This document shows positions 16,514-25,110 of a stretch of DNA of 51,734 nt, piece by piece. The stretch spans positions 1 to 51,734 of the forward strand of contig CAYNZH010000016.1 in NCBI GenBank assembly GCA_964401685.1, written 5' to 3'. Under the pieces are notes generated by a model. That model was not told where the DNA came from, did no database searches, and worked only from the letters and a program-made list of their open reading frames with translations. Origin of the DNA: DASRQK01 sp964401685. Lineage in GTDB: Bacteria; Bacteroidota; Bacteroidia; Sphingobacteriales; Sphingobacteriaceae. Made by a program: the position numbers and the translations under genes. Within the stretch, counting starts at the first letter, position 1. Each line of letters starts with the position of its first letter.

Positions 16514-17090
16514 AATTCCACATGGGATTAATTGGAAAATTGGCGACGTGCGCGTATTTCGGTCCCATGGCAATGATCGCTTCGCGCCAAAGATTTTCCG
16601 GATCGTTCATAAGTATGATATCAGGATGGTAGTTATTGAGCACTACCCACGAGTTTTCGTCCAATTCCTGCTCTAATTGTCCGGAATCCCAACCCGAATA
16701 GCCTATAAAAAATTTGATATCCGTGGTTTTCAGGCTTCTGCTTAACAGTAAGGACAGTACTGATTCGAAATTTCCACCCCAGTACTGACCATTGCCTAAA
16801 TCCCGCCCTTCGGGAATCAGCTCGGGGAGCCTATGGGTAAATTGTAACACATCGCGCTCCACCGGTCCGCCGAAGAAGATTGGAAAATCGAACTCGTCCG
16901 GTAGATCGCTTAGTTCAGAAACAAAATCTTTGATGGTAAATGGAGCGGGCTGATTCAACACCAGACCTAGTGAACCAAGCTCAGAGTCGTGTTCGCAAAG
17001 CAAAATCACGGACCGTTGAAAGTTCGGATCCATCATAAACGGTTCTGAGATCAGCAGACTGCCACCACGAGGCTTTGAATCATTCATCAC
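16512..17090 (-). CDS. YqgE/AlgH family protein
   Basis: A 192-residue DUF179 protein. Family blocks are visible: GSLLISEPFMMDPNFQRSV near the start, LGLVLNQPAPF, FFGGPVERD at about 72-80, and GYSGWDSGQLEQEL at about 130-143. The family is widespread and cytoplasmic. AlgH was linked to alginate regulation in Pseudomonas, but no biochemical function is settled and none is assumed here. It follows the FadL-like gene on the minus strand with a gap of only 30 bases, so the two may share a transcript. Confidence 0.92.
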   Translation of the reverse strand: MMNDSKPRGGSLLISEPFMMDPNFQRSVILLCEHDSELGSLGLVLNQPAPFTIKDFVSELSDLPDEFDFPIFFGGPVERDVLQFTHRLPELIPEGRDLGNGQYWGGNFESVLSLLLSRSLKTTDIKFFIGYSGWDSGQLEQELDENSWVVLNNYHPDIILMNDPENLWREAIIAMGPKYAHVANFPINPMWN

Positions 17091-17120
17091 ATTAATATTG
17101 ACAGATGGACAAATAGAACA

Positions 17121-18704
17121 TCAAAATTTAAAACCTACTGTTAAAAATGCCGCATGATGGCGGTTTTCTACAGATGCTTCAGGATTTGCAGCTTCAGTCC
17201 AGAAATTGGTGTCTATGGTGTAGGGCTGACTCACATAAGACTGACTTGTGTTTTGATAAGCAAGGTCGATGTACATGCGATTGACCCGATAACCTATTCC
17301 GGCTGATACAAGTTGAGTGGTAATATCCAAGTCTTTATATGGAGACCCTTGGTGTCCAAACCCAGCCCTGGCCAGAAATTGCGGAGTAAATAGGTATTCC
17401 CCGCCAATCCTGAAATTCACCGCTCCGGTATAATTCCCCGAAATTCCGTCGTTCATGTTCCCATCCACATCTGCTTTTGCGGTTGCTCCAAGTTGATCGG
17501 AGGCCGAAAATCGCATACTCGCGTAATCCACAAATTCCACGTCCGCGCTGATCAGGCCATTGCCAAATATTGCTGAAACTCCACCGTTTATGCGGTAAGG
17601 TGAACGCAGGACATACTCAAGATAATCTTGAATTTCATCCGAAGCATATGAGTGAAAAGGCGTAGTTGCCGATGCATTTTCATAGTACCAGGTATCCATA
17701 TAGGTAGAGGCATCATCGCTGACGGTATACCAGGTAGGAGTGGAAGCAGAAATTCCAACGTTTACATTGGGCACCGGTTTGTAGATCAGACCAAATTTTG
17801 CATTTATCCCTGTGCCCGAGGTAGTTTGCCGATAGTTGTATTCAAGATCGTATTCCCTTTCCAAAAGCTGGCCGGCCTCGGTTCCAGGGTCTAAGAATTC
17901 TGAATTTGGGTTTTCCTGATGTATGTCGTAATAGCTCTTTGTCAATCCACCTTCTGTAAATAACTGACTATTTGTATAAGCAAAGGTCGGAATGCCGACT
18001 GAAAATCCTATGTATAATTTGTTGCTGTAGTTCGAACCGAATGAAATATTGGTTTCAGTTTGGTGACCGCCTTCTGTCAGAATGTTTTTCTGCACATTAT
18101 TGCCCTCTAAGACTGATGGATAATGATAAGTGTTCTGAGGATTAAATTCACTGAAATCAAGCAAGTACGAATCCCAACCGAAGTTACCCTCGACGGTGTT
18201 ACCCGCATCACGCTGATCGGCAAGGAAATGCGCGAAAGTCGAGCTGGAATTTTGTCCGGAGTACCCCAATCGGTGATTGAAATGATTGGTCTTATGGTAG
18301 CCCACGCCGATGTTAAAGTTGAGCCATCCATGCTGCAGGTTAGCGCCACGATCCCGCGTAGAGGGGATATGCATTACTATGCCGGCCTGATTCAGACCGA
18401 ATTTATTTTGTGTATAATCACTTGTCGTTCCAAAATATTGAGCTGAATTTTGATTTGAAAAAAAATCAAAAGAGAAGCTGAAATCAGATTGATTGAAAAA
18501 TCCAAGTCCCGCAGGATTTCCTGAAAGTGAGCTCAGATCGCCGCCCAAAGAATTTTGCGCGTTAGCAAGGCCCTTGAATCGCGCCGTTGACCCTTGTTGG
18601 GGTTGGGAGACTTTGAGAATGTCCTGTAAGTATTGCGCTTGTATCGACGTTGCAGCAAGCATCAACATAAATATACTAGAACTAGAGATAAGTAGTTTCC
18701 TCAT
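17121..18704 (-). CDS. Outer-membrane beta-barrel, OmpP1/FadL/TodX-like
   Basis: Start taken at MRKLLISSSS, which gives a proper signal peptide ending in IQAQ (about residue 26); the frame extends nine codons further upstream without a signal. The 527-residue mature part begins with ARFKGLANAQNSLGGDLSSLSGNPAGLGFF, a block of which SSLSGNPAGL is typical of the FadL/TodX long-chain fatty acid or hydrocarbon porin family. The rest alternates Tyr, Asn and Ser-rich strands and ends in AFLTVGFKF, with the terminal aromatic residue expected for outer-membrane insertion. Substrate is unknown. It lies between yqgE and a repeat-rich lipoprotein on the same strand. Confidence 0.82.
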   Translation of the reverse strand: MRKLLISSSSIFMLMLAATSIQAQYLQDILKVSQPQQGSTARFKGLANAQNSLGGDLSSLSGNPAGLGFFNQSDFSFSFDFFSNQNSAQYFGTTSDYTQNKFGLNQAGIVMHIPSTRDRGANLQHGWLNFNIGVGYHKTNHFNHRLGYSGQNSSSTFAHFLADQRDAGNTVEGNFGWDSYLLDFSEFNPQNTYHYPSVLEGNNVQKNILTEGGHQTETNISFGSNYSNKLYIGFSVGIPTFAYTNSQLFTEGGLTKSYYDIHQENPNSEFLDPGTEAGQLLEREYDLEYNYRQTTSGTGINAKFGLIYKPVPNVNVGISASTPTWYTVSDDASTYMDTWYYENASATTPFHSYASDEIQDYLEYVLRSPYRINGGVSAIFGNGLISADVEFVDYASMRFSASDQLGATAKADVDGNMNDGISGNYTGAVNFRIGGEYLFTPQFLARAGFGHQGSPYKDLDITTQLVSAGIGYRVNRMYIDLAYQNTSQSYVSQPYTIDTNFWTEAANPEASVENRHHAAFLTVGFKF

Positions 18705-18732
18705 TGTTTGATCGTTTTTGTAAAGGAACAAT

Positions 18733-18767
18733 GAACCCCACTACATTGTTTACATTGAGTGGGGTTC
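18733..18767 (-). terminator. Inverted repeat between lipoprotein and FadL-like genes
   Basis: A perfect 10-bp GC-rich stem (GAACCCCACT at 18733-18742, AGTGGGGTTC at 18758-18767) with a 15-base loop, just after the lipoprotein stop on the minus strand. There is no long T run beyond it, so it could be a weak terminator, an mRNA-stabilising hairpin or a leader structure of the FadL-like gene. Confidence 0.5.
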
Positions 18768-18778
18768 TTATTAATCAA

Positions 18779-20023
18779 TTAATTTCCGCCTCGCGAACCT
18801 GTTGACCTTGTTGAGGTATTGGTGTTACTAGAGGTGCTGCCTCTTGAAACACTTCCGGAGCTCGAAGACGCCGGCCTTGAAGAAGGAGACACACTTGTAG
18901 GACTCGACGTTGTTCCCCGGGAGGTAGAAGTCGAAGAACTTCCTCTTGAGGTGCTCGTAGGCCTGACAGTCGTCGGTCTACTGGTGTTGTTCGTCGGTCT
19001 GGTAGTTGTTGGACGTACGTTAGTCGGTCTGGTCGACGTCGGTCTGGTCGTCGTGGGTCTAGTCGTCGTGGGTCTAGTCGTCGTGGGCCTGGTCGAAGTC
19101 GGTCTGGTCGAAGTCGGTCTGGTCGTAGTCGGCCTCACCGTTGCAGGATTGTTCCGAGTACGTGTCGATGTTCCCCGAACCTGAGATCCCGATGTAGTTC
19201 CCCTTGTTGCTGGCCTTACACCCGAACGGACGGCATTCCTGTCAGAAGTACCCCGGCTCGTACCGATGGTCCTTTCACCCGTTCTCGTTCCTGAGACGAC
19301 TGGCCTGTTCGTTGAGATGCGCCCGGATGCGGTTCGTACTACTCCGTTGTTATTGGACTCTCTGATACGAGATCTGTCCGTCCTGACGTTCATGCCGTCG
19401 CGTCCAGAAGACCTTACAGACATATCTCTCTGGACGTAGCCGTTACCCAAGCCATATCCCGGATAGTAGTAGCCACCACCACCCCATCCCCAGGGATTTC
19501 TATTATAATAGGAGTACGGACCCCAGTAATTATGACCATAATAGGGGTATCCTCCCCCCAATCCCCACGAATAGTAGGGATTGTAAAAGCTGCTACCCCA
19601 GCCCATATTCCAACTCATTCCCCAATGCCCATAACCAAAATAGGATCCGCCATACCAAGGACTGAATCCATGGAAATAAGGATCGTAATAGGCACTCATA
19701 GGCGAATACCAGGGGTCAAAATACATCATCCCCGGTGATGCATAGTAAAATCTATTGAATCGCGTCGCATACTCGCTGTATTCTTCTTCAGGAATCTCGT
19801 CCTCGTAAAAACCGTAGCTTTCCTCGGCATAGTATTCCTCAGAATTCTGATCGACCGCTCCATCATAATAATAATCCGGACTTTGATACGTTCTTTCTAC
19901 CGCTTGACCATTCGACTGATATAAATCATCCTGGAAAGCCACTCGCTGTTGACTCGAACACGAGGTTAAAAAGAGGATCACTCCGAATAATAATGTACTG
20001 GTTCTAAATAAGTTCCTTTTCAT
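18779..20023 (-). CDS. Repeat-rich lipoprotein of unknown function
   Basis: The 414-residue protein has a lipoprotein signal with lipobox LTSC (Cys at about 22). After an acidic stretch (about 45-85) comes a region extremely rich in Tyr, Gly, Trp and Pro (about 90-200; for example GGYYYPGYGLGNGY), then a basic Arg/Ser/Gly region, then about residues 290-370 of pentapeptide repeats of the type TRPT(T/S), and finally a Ser/Thr/Arg/Gly tail. There is no recognised catalytic domain. Low-complexity lipoproteins of this type are common in Bacteroidota and may be surface-exposed or bind cell wall; the Thr-rich section would be a candidate for O-glycosylation. These roles are inferences. Confidence 0.75.
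   Translation of the reverse strand: MKRNLFRTSTLLFGVILFLTSCSSQQRVAFQDDLYQSNGQAVERTYQSPDYYYDGAVDQNSEEYYAEESYGFYEDEIPEEEYSEYATRFNRFYYASPGMMYFDPWYSPMSAYYDPYFHGFSPWYGGSYFGYGHWGMSWNMGWGSSFYNPYYSWGLGGGYPYYGHNYWGPYSYYNRNPWGWGGGGYYYPGYGLGNGYVQRDMSVRSSGRDGMNVRTDRSRIRESNNNGVVRTASGRISTNRPVVSGTRTGERTIGTSRGTSDRNAVRSGVRPATRGTTSGSQVRGTSTRTRNNPATVRPTTTRPTSTRPTSTRPTTTRPTTTRPTTTRPTSTRPTNVRPTTTRPTNNTSRPTTVRPTSTSRGSSSTSTSRGTTSSPTSVSPSSRPASSSSGSVSRGSTSSNTNTSTRSTGSRGGN
18980..19139 (-). repeat. Tandem 15-bp repeats coding for TRPT(T/S)
   Basis: About ten consecutive 15-base units, each a variant of the codons for Arg-Pro-Thr-(Thr/Ser)-Thr, inside the lipoprotein gene. Identical and near-identical copies (for example around 19040-19090) point to slippage-type expansion. 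Confidence 0.8.
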
Positions 20024-20133
20024 TGTTGCTTCCTTTCTTTGAGACAGATGCTGCCTGTCTTTATATTAGACGAATATCTTGTCCATTGGTTTAATGAGGG
20101 GCAAAAAATATTACCTTTTTCCATCAAAAGGGC

Positions 20134-20141
20134 TATCTTTG
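20134..20141 (+). promoter_or_regulatory. -7 box of proS
   Basis: TATCTTTG matches TAnnTTTG exactly, 54 bases before the chosen proS ATG. It lies downstream of an earlier in-frame ATG (20079), which argues against that earlier start. The -33 region has only TTACC-like sequence. Confidence 0.5.
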
Positions 20142-20195
20142 TTCACAGCAACCCTTCTGGCTTGCAATTTACGATTTAATCTTACAATAGTGAAC

Positions 20196-21665
20196 ATGAG
20201 TAAAGGAATTACAAGTAGAAAAGAGGATTATTCCCAATGGTACAATGAACTGGTAGTAAAAGCGGACCTCGCTGAACATTCGGCAGTTCGGGGATGTATG
20301 GTGATAAAGCCCTATGGCTATGCCATCTGGGAGAAAATGCAGGCAGTTTTGGATAAGAAATTTAAAGATACTGGCCATAGCAATGCGTATTTTCCTTTAT
20401 TTATTCCTAAATCTTTCTTTTCAAAGGAAGCATCTCACGTTGAGGGTTTTGCTACTGAATGTGCTGTCGTGACGCATTATAGATTGAAAAACGAAAACGG
20501 AGAAATGGTCGTTGACGAGGATGCCAAGCTCGAAGAGGAACTAATCGTAAGGCCGACATCAGAGACTATTATCTGGAATACGTATAAAGGATGGATAGAA
20601 TCTTACAGAGACCTACCCATCTTGGTAAACCAGTGGGCCAATGTTGTTCGCTGGGAGATGCGTACCCGCTTATTTTTGCGAACTGCTGAGTTTCTCTGGC
20701 AAGAAGGTCATACGGCACATGCCACTGAGCAAGAAGCAGTTGCGGAAGCTCAACAAATGTTGGACGTGTATGCGGATTTTGCAGAAAACTGGATGGCCGT
20801 CCCCGTAATAAAAGGACGAAAATCTGAGAATGAGCGCTTTGCAGGAGCCCTGGACACCTATTGTATTGAGGCTCTGATGCAGGACGGAAAAGCGTTGCAA
20901 GCAGGGACGTCTCATTTTTTGGGACAGAACTTTGCCAAAGCATTTGATGTAAAATTCACGACTAAAGAGGGTAAATTGGATCATGTCTGGGCAACCTCCT
21001 GGGGAGTTTCTACCCGTTTGATGGGGGCACTGGTCATGGCCCATTCCGATGACGCTGGCTTGGTTTTACCTCCTAAGTTGGCACCGATACATGTGGTGAT
21101 CGTCCCAATTTATAAGACTGAGGAAGAGCTTGCAAAAATCGCGATTTTGGCGGATTCAGTCATTTCTTCCCTCAAACCATTGGATCTTGTCGTAAAATTT
21201 GATGATCGCACCACCTACAGACCAGGCTATAAATTTGCGGAATGGGAGCTAAAAGGTGTCCCGGTTCGAATAGCCGTAGGCGCCAGAGACATGGAGAACG
21301 GTACGGTGGAAATCGCCCGCAGGGATTTGCAAACCAAAGAAACCGTCTCACAAGAAGGTTTAGTCGAAAGAGTAATCCGACTTTTGGACGATATACAGCA
21401 GGGGATTTACGACAAAGCACTGCAGTTTAGGGATGAACATATCACTCCGGTTGATACCTATGAAGAATTCAAACGAGTGTTAGAGGAAAAAGGGGGCTTT
21501 GTATCGGCGCACTGGGACGGAACTGTCGAAACTGAGAAGCTTATTAAAGAGGAAACGAAGGCAACCATTCGTTGTCTGCCGCTGGATGCTGTAGCAGAAG
21601 CAGGATCTTGTGTACGGACAGGAGCTCCATCGGCGGGCAGGGTGTTATTTGCAAAAGCGTACTAA
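20196..21665 (+). CDS. proS: Prolyl-tRNA synthetase
   Basis: Charges tRNA-Pro with proline using ATP. The start MSKGITSRKEDYSQWYNEL is the usual one for this subclass; an ATG at 20079 would add 39 residues without family resemblance and lies upstream of the promoter box. At 489 residues this is the short eukaryote/archaeal-like form without the editing insertion between motifs 2 and 3. Visible: motif 1 region with GYAIWEKM, the LIVRPTSET signature, motif 2 RTAEFLWQEGHTAH, motif 3 TSWGVSTRLMGALVMAH, then an anticodon-binding domain (about 285-385) and a C-terminal extension. It is followed by the cystathionine gamma-synthase-type gene after 11 bases. Confidence 0.97.
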   Translation: MSKGITSRKEDYSQWYNELVVKADLAEHSAVRGCMVIKPYGYAIWEKMQAVLDKKFKDTGHSNAYFPLFIPKSFFSKEASHVEGFATECAVVTHYRLKNENGEMVVDEDAKLEEELIVRPTSETIIWNTYKGWIESYRDLPILVNQWANVVRWEMRTRLFLRTAEFLWQEGHTAHATEQEAVAEAQQMLDVYADFAENWMAVPVIKGRKSENERFAGALDTYCIEALMQDGKALQAGTSHFLGQNFAKAFDVKFTTKEGKLDHVWATSWGVSTRLMGALVMAHSDDAGLVLPPKLAPIHVVIVPIYKTEEELAKIAILADSVISSLKPLDLVVKFDDRTTYRPGYKFAEWELKGVPVRIAVGARDMENGTVEIARRDLQTKETVSQEGLVERVIRLLDDIQQGIYDKALQFRDEHITPVDTYEEFKRVLEEKGGFVSAHWDGTVETEKLIKEETKATIRCLPLDAVAEAGSCVRTGAPSAGRVLFAKAY

Positions 21666-21676
21666 AGATCGAAACT

Positions 21677-22822
21677 ATGGCTTATAAATTTGCAACCAAA
21701 GCGATCCATGCGGGTCAGCAAGCTGATCCGACGACTGGAGCGGTGATGACTCCAATTTATCAGACATCTACCTATAAGCAGCGTGCTCCAGGCGATCATC
21801 AGGGCTATGGCTACGCACGGGGTGGAAATCCTACACGTAAAGCACTGGAAGACTGCATTGCTGCGCTGGAAAACGGGAAATTTGGTTTGGCATTCTCTAG
21901 CGGAATGGCAGCGACAGATGCGGTGATGAAAATGCTGAGGCCAGGAGATGAAGTGATTACCGGGGACGATCTCTATGGTGGATCTTACCGATTGTTTATG
22001 AAGCTATATGCGCATTATGGGATAAAATTTCATTTTGTTGATACCTACAGGCCAGAAGAAATTGCTGCGAAGGTCAATCAAAACACCAAACTGATCTGGC
22101 TGGAGACACCCACAAATCCGACCCTAAAGCTAGCTGACATTCAATCCATTTCCCGAATCGCTCGAGACAAGCAGATACTATTGGCCGTGGACAATACTTT
22201 TGCGTCGCCTTATTTGCAAAATCCCCTGGACTTGGGCGCCGATATAGTCATGCATTCGGTCACTAAATATATCAGTGGGCATTCCGACGTAATCATGGGT
22301 GCCCTCATCGTCAACGAGAAAAGTTTGTTTGACGAGCTTTATTTCTATTATAATTCAGCTGGGGGTGTACCTTCACCTCACGACAGCTTCTTGGTTTTGC
22401 GCGGAATCAAAACGCTACATCTGCGCATGAAAGCTCACTGTGAAAATGCGGCACGAGTGGCAAATCATTTGAAAGGGCATCCGAGAATTGAGAAAATATA
22501 TTGGCCGGGATTTGCGGATCATCCCGGGCACGAGATTGCCGCAAAACAGATGAGAGATTTCGGTGGAATGGTGTCCATTGTGCTGAAAGATGCTTCATTG
22601 GAAGAAACGTTTAGAATTGCGTCATCATTCAAGGTGTTCACCCTGGCTGAATCGCTGGGTGGAGTAGAATCTCTGCTCAATCATCCGGCTACCATGACAC
22701 ATGGGGCTATTCCCAAGGAAACACGCGAACGGGTAGGAGTGGTTGACAACTTGTTGAGACTGAGTGTGGGAATAGAAGATATTAGCGATCTTTTGAACGA
22801 TCTGGATCAAGCATTGAAATAG
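21677..22822 (+). CDS. Cystathionine gamma-synthase / gamma-lyase family PLP enzyme
   Basis: Transsulfuration-type PLP enzyme of 381 residues; the start MAYKFATKAIHAGQQADP is 11 bases after proS, while the longer upstream frame only overlaps proS. Visible: YGYARGGNPTR (phosphate clamp from the partner subunit), AFSSGMAATDAV, WLETPTNPTL, AVDNTFASP and the PLP lysine K197 in HSVTKYISGHSDV. Gamma-synthase (O-acylhomoserine plus cysteine to cystathionine) and gamma-lyase (cystathionine to cysteine) cannot be separated safely by eye. Short spacing suggests co-transcription with proS. Confidence 0.92.
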   Translation: MAYKFATKAIHAGQQADPTTGAVMTPIYQTSTYKQRAPGDHQGYGYARGGNPTRKALEDCIAALENGKFGLAFSSGMAATDAVMKMLRPGDEVITGDDLYGGSYRLFMKLYAHYGIKFHFVDTYRPEEIAAKVNQNTKLIWLETPTNPTLKLADIQSISRIARDKQILLAVDNTFASPYLQNPLDLGADIVMHSVTKYISGHSDVIMGALIVNEKSLFDELYFYYNSAGGVPSPHDSFLVLRGIKTLHLRMKAHCENAARVANHLKGHPRIEKIYWPGFADHPGHEIAAKQMRDFGGMVSIVLKDASLEETFRIASSFKVFTLAESLGGVESLLNHPATMTHGAIPKETRERVGVVDNLLRLSVGIEDISDLLNDLDQALK

Positions 22823-22830
22823 TTATTATT

Positions 22831-23607
22831 TTGGATATTAATCCGCGCTTTTCCACGATAAAGGAATTTCTCGATGAAATGGTTGATACCTATAATCGAC
22901 CAGCTTTCATCGAAAAAGACCCGATTTCTATACCTCACAGGTTTTCTGAGCTTCAGGACATTGAAATTTCTGGTTTTTTTGCAGCTGTACTCGCCTGGGG
23001 TCAAAGGAAAACCATTCTCAACAAGTGCAATGAATTGATGGAGAGAATGGACAATAGGCCCTATGATTTTATTCTTTACCATCAGGAGTCGGATCTTGGC
23101 GCGCTATTGGGATTCAAACACAGAACCTTTAATGATACAGATTTGCTGTATTTCGTCCGTTTCTTGCAGAAGCATTATCAGCAATTTGCCTCGTTGGAAG
23201 ACGCGTTTCTGGTTGAAGGAGAATTTTCAATGCAAAGGGCATTAATTCAATTTAAAGACAACTTTGAAGCGTCCCCGGATTTTCCTCTACGGACTGGAAA
23301 ACACATAGGTACGCCGGCAAAGCACTCTGCCTGTAAACGTTTAAATATGTTTCTGAGATGGATGGTGCGGGACGACGACAGAGAAGTGGATTTCGGGCTG
23401 TGGAAAAGAATTTCCTCTGCAAATTTAATCTGTCCGTATGACGTACATGTTCAACGAGTAGCCAAGGAACTAAAATTGGTGACCCGAAAGCAATCCGACT
23501 GGCTTGCCGCCCAGGAGCTGACCGAAAATTTGAGGGGCTTTGATCCGTGCGATCCTGTCAAATATGATTTTGCCCTTTTTGGTCTAGGGGTCGAAGGAGT
23601 CCTCTGA
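22831..23607 (+). CDS. TIGR02757 (DUF2400) family protein
   Basis: A 258-residue member of a family found widely in Bacteroidota and named only by number. Family features include FIEKDPISIPHRFSELQDIEI near residue 32 and FFAAVLAWGQRKTI after it, and the C-terminal NLRGFDPCDPVKYDFALFGLG. The C-terminal DPCDPVKYDFALFGLG block recalls HhH-type DNA glycosylase-like proteins, an idea not testable here. The start is TTG at 22831; there is no ATG that would keep the conserved N-terminus. It follows the cystathionine enzyme by 8 bases. Confidence 0.88.
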   Translation: MDINPRFSTIKEFLDEMVDTYNRPAFIEKDPISIPHRFSELQDIEISGFFAAVLAWGQRKTILNKCNELMERMDNRPYDFILYHQESDLGALLGFKHRTFNDTDLLYFVRFLQKHYQQFASLEDAFLVEGEFSMQRALIQFKDNFEASPDFPLRTGKHIGTPAKHSACKRLNMFLRWMVRDDDREVDFGLWKRISSANLICPYDVHVQRVAKELKLVTRKQSDWLAAQELTENLRGFDPCDPVKYDFALFGLGVEGVL

Positions 23608-23613
23608 TTTTAT

Positions 23614-23621
23614 TATCTTTG
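23614..23621 (+). promoter_or_regulatory. -7 box before the TlpA-like gene
   Basis: TATCTTTG is an exact consensus match, ending 5 bases before the ATG. No TTTG at the normal -33 spacing is seen. If active it gives an almost leaderless transcript. Confidence 0.45.
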
Positions 23622-23626
23622 CAAAT

Positions 23627-24256
23627 ATGAAGTCTCTAAAGTTCAAACATGTTCTGAACATTGCGCTGCTCATGTTCGTAGCTTTGATGTTGTTAAATCC
23701 AAACGCGAAAGCTTGGGTGAGTCAGCAATTGATGAAAGTGGGACTTTTCAAACCCAAGTTAGAGAAACCTGCGGAGTCCTCAACAACTGAGGTTGATGCG
23801 GCAGCTGCGTTTGCGAGCGAGGATGAACAGATAAAAGTTTCGAATAATACGCCAGTCTTATTTGGAGATAGCCAGGGAAACCAATATGATGCGGCTAATC
23901 TCCCAGGGAAAGTGGTCTTCATCAACTTCTGGGCTACTTGGTGCGCTCCATGTATTGCCGAGATGCCTTCGATCGATAAGCTCTACCAATCCTATAAGGA
24001 CAATGACGACATCGTGTTTCTAATCGTAGATGTGGACAACAAGATTGTTAAATCCGAGGAATTTATGGTAAAGAGAAAGCTTGGGTTACCCGTTCATGTA
24101 CCCTTGGGAGAAATCCCAAAGCACTGGTTGGGTAGCTCTATTCCCACTACGGTGATTTTGGATAAATACGGGCAAATTGCAACCCGCCACGAGGGAATGG
24201 CGGATTATAACAGTACGGAAGTACGCGAATTTATTCAAGCGCTGATCGACGAATAG
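23627..24256 (+). CDS. TlpA-family thiol-disulfide oxidoreductase
   Basis: A 209-residue membrane-anchored thioredoxin-fold protein. Residues about 8-24 form an uncleaved or signal-type membrane segment (LNIALLMFVALMLLNP), a linker follows to about 75, and then the thioredoxin domain with FINFWATWCAPCIAEMPSI, redox cysteines C106 and C109, and the cis-proline in SSIPTTVILD. It should act in the periplasm, reducing or oxidising disulfides, for example in cytochrome c maturation; the partner is unknown. The next gene, pyrF, starts 8 bases after it. Confidence 0.92.
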   Translation: MKSLKFKHVLNIALLMFVALMLLNPNAKAWVSQQLMKVGLFKPKLEKPAESSTTEVDAAAAFASEDEQIKVSNNTPVLFGDSQGNQYDAANLPGKVVFINFWATWCAPCIAEMPSIDKLYQSYKDNDDIVFLIVDVDNKIVKSEEFMVKRKLGLPVHVPLGEIPKHWLGSSIPTTVILDKYGQIATRHEGMADYNSTEVREFIQALIDE

Positions 24257-24264
24257 TACTTTTC

Positions 24265-25101
24265 ATGAATCGTTCTCAACTGATAAAAACAATCAAGGAC
24301 AAGCGCACATTTCTATGTGTGGGTCTGGACACGGATATAAAAAAGATTCCTCAGCACTTATTAGATCTCGAGGATCCCGTGTACGAATTTAATAGGCGGA
24401 TCATCGAAGCGACTGAAGATCTGTGTGTGGCTTATAAACCAAACACTGCATTTTACGAAACAAGAGGAGTGGAGGGTTGGAATTCCCTTAAGAAGACCTG
24501 GGCTGTGCTTCCCAAATCTTGTTTGAGCATCGCTGATGGAAAAAGGGGGGATATCGGCAATACCTCAACGGCGTATGCCAGGGCATTTTTTGATTATGAG
24601 GATAGCGGGATGGATTTTGATGCGCTGACGGTTGCCCCCTATATGGGAAGCGATTCGGTCAAGCCCTTTCTTTCGCGCCATGATAAGTGGACCATTGTAT
24701 TGGCGCTGACTTCCAATGAAGGCAGCATGGATTTCCAATTGTTTCGGGATGGAAGCGGCACATTTCTCTTTGAAAAGGTGATTCAGTCGGTCAATAAATG
24801 GGGCTCGACTCAAAATCTCATGTATGTTGTGGGTGCCACACGGGGGGAGCTTTTCAAAAAAATACGTGAGCACGCACCTGACCACTTTTTATTAGTCCCA
24901 GGCGTCGGCGCTCAAGGAGGTGATTTGTCTGAAGTCTGCAAGTACGGAATGAACGAGGATATTGGCCTCATCGTCAATGCAACCAGATCGATAATCTATG
25001 CGTCCTCGGGACGGGATTTTGCGGAACGGTCCCGGGAAGCCGCACTCAAAATTCAAAAGGAGATGGAGGTCGAACTCCAAATGAGAGGTTTGATAGCTTA
25101 A
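24265..25101 (+). CDS. pyrF: Orotidine 5'-phosphate decarboxylase (type 2)
   Basis: Last step of UMP synthesis: decarboxylation of OMP to UMP. The 278-residue length is that of the long (type 2) PyrF group. The catalytic Asp-Lys-Asp set is in SIADGKRGDIGNT (D91, K93, D96), preceded by LCVGLDTD and AYKPNTAFYE, and followed by APYMGSDSVKPF and the phosphate-binding LLVPGVGAQGGD and VNATRSIIYAS blocks. Transcribed with the TlpA-like gene; convergent with the CNNM-type gene, whose stop is 9 bases away. Confidence 0.96.
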   Translation: MNRSQLIKTIKDKRTFLCVGLDTDIKKIPQHLLDLEDPVYEFNRRIIEATEDLCVAYKPNTAFYETRGVEGWNSLKKTWAVLPKSCLSIADGKRGDIGNTSTAYARAFFDYEDSGMDFDALTVAPYMGSDSVKPFLSRHDKWTIVLALTSNEGSMDFQLFRDGSGTFLFEKVIQSVNKWGSTQNLMYVVGATRGELFKKIREHAPDHFLLVPGVGAQGGDLSEVCKYGMNEDIGLIVNATRSIIYASSGRDFAERSREAALKIQKEMEVELQMRGLIA

Positions 25102-25110
25102 TTATCAGGA

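Noticed and set aside
18959..19141. Repeat array considered as CRISPR
   Set aside because: The units are 15 bases, contiguous without spacers, and in frame with the lipoprotein coding sequence.
18819..19184. Plus-strand open frame of Val/Leu/Gly-rich repeats opposite the lipoprotein gene
   Set aside because: It is the antisense of the TRPT repeats; stop-free reading follows from the repeat composition, and the minus-strand gene has a lipoprotein signal.
20042..20060. Small hairpin AGACAG/CTGTCT before the lipoprotein gene
   Set aside because: Only 6 bp and no support for a riboswitch, terminator or operator role.
20079..20195. Earlier ATG for proS
   Set aside because: It adds 39 residues unlike the family and lies upstream of an exact -7 promoter box at 20134-20141.
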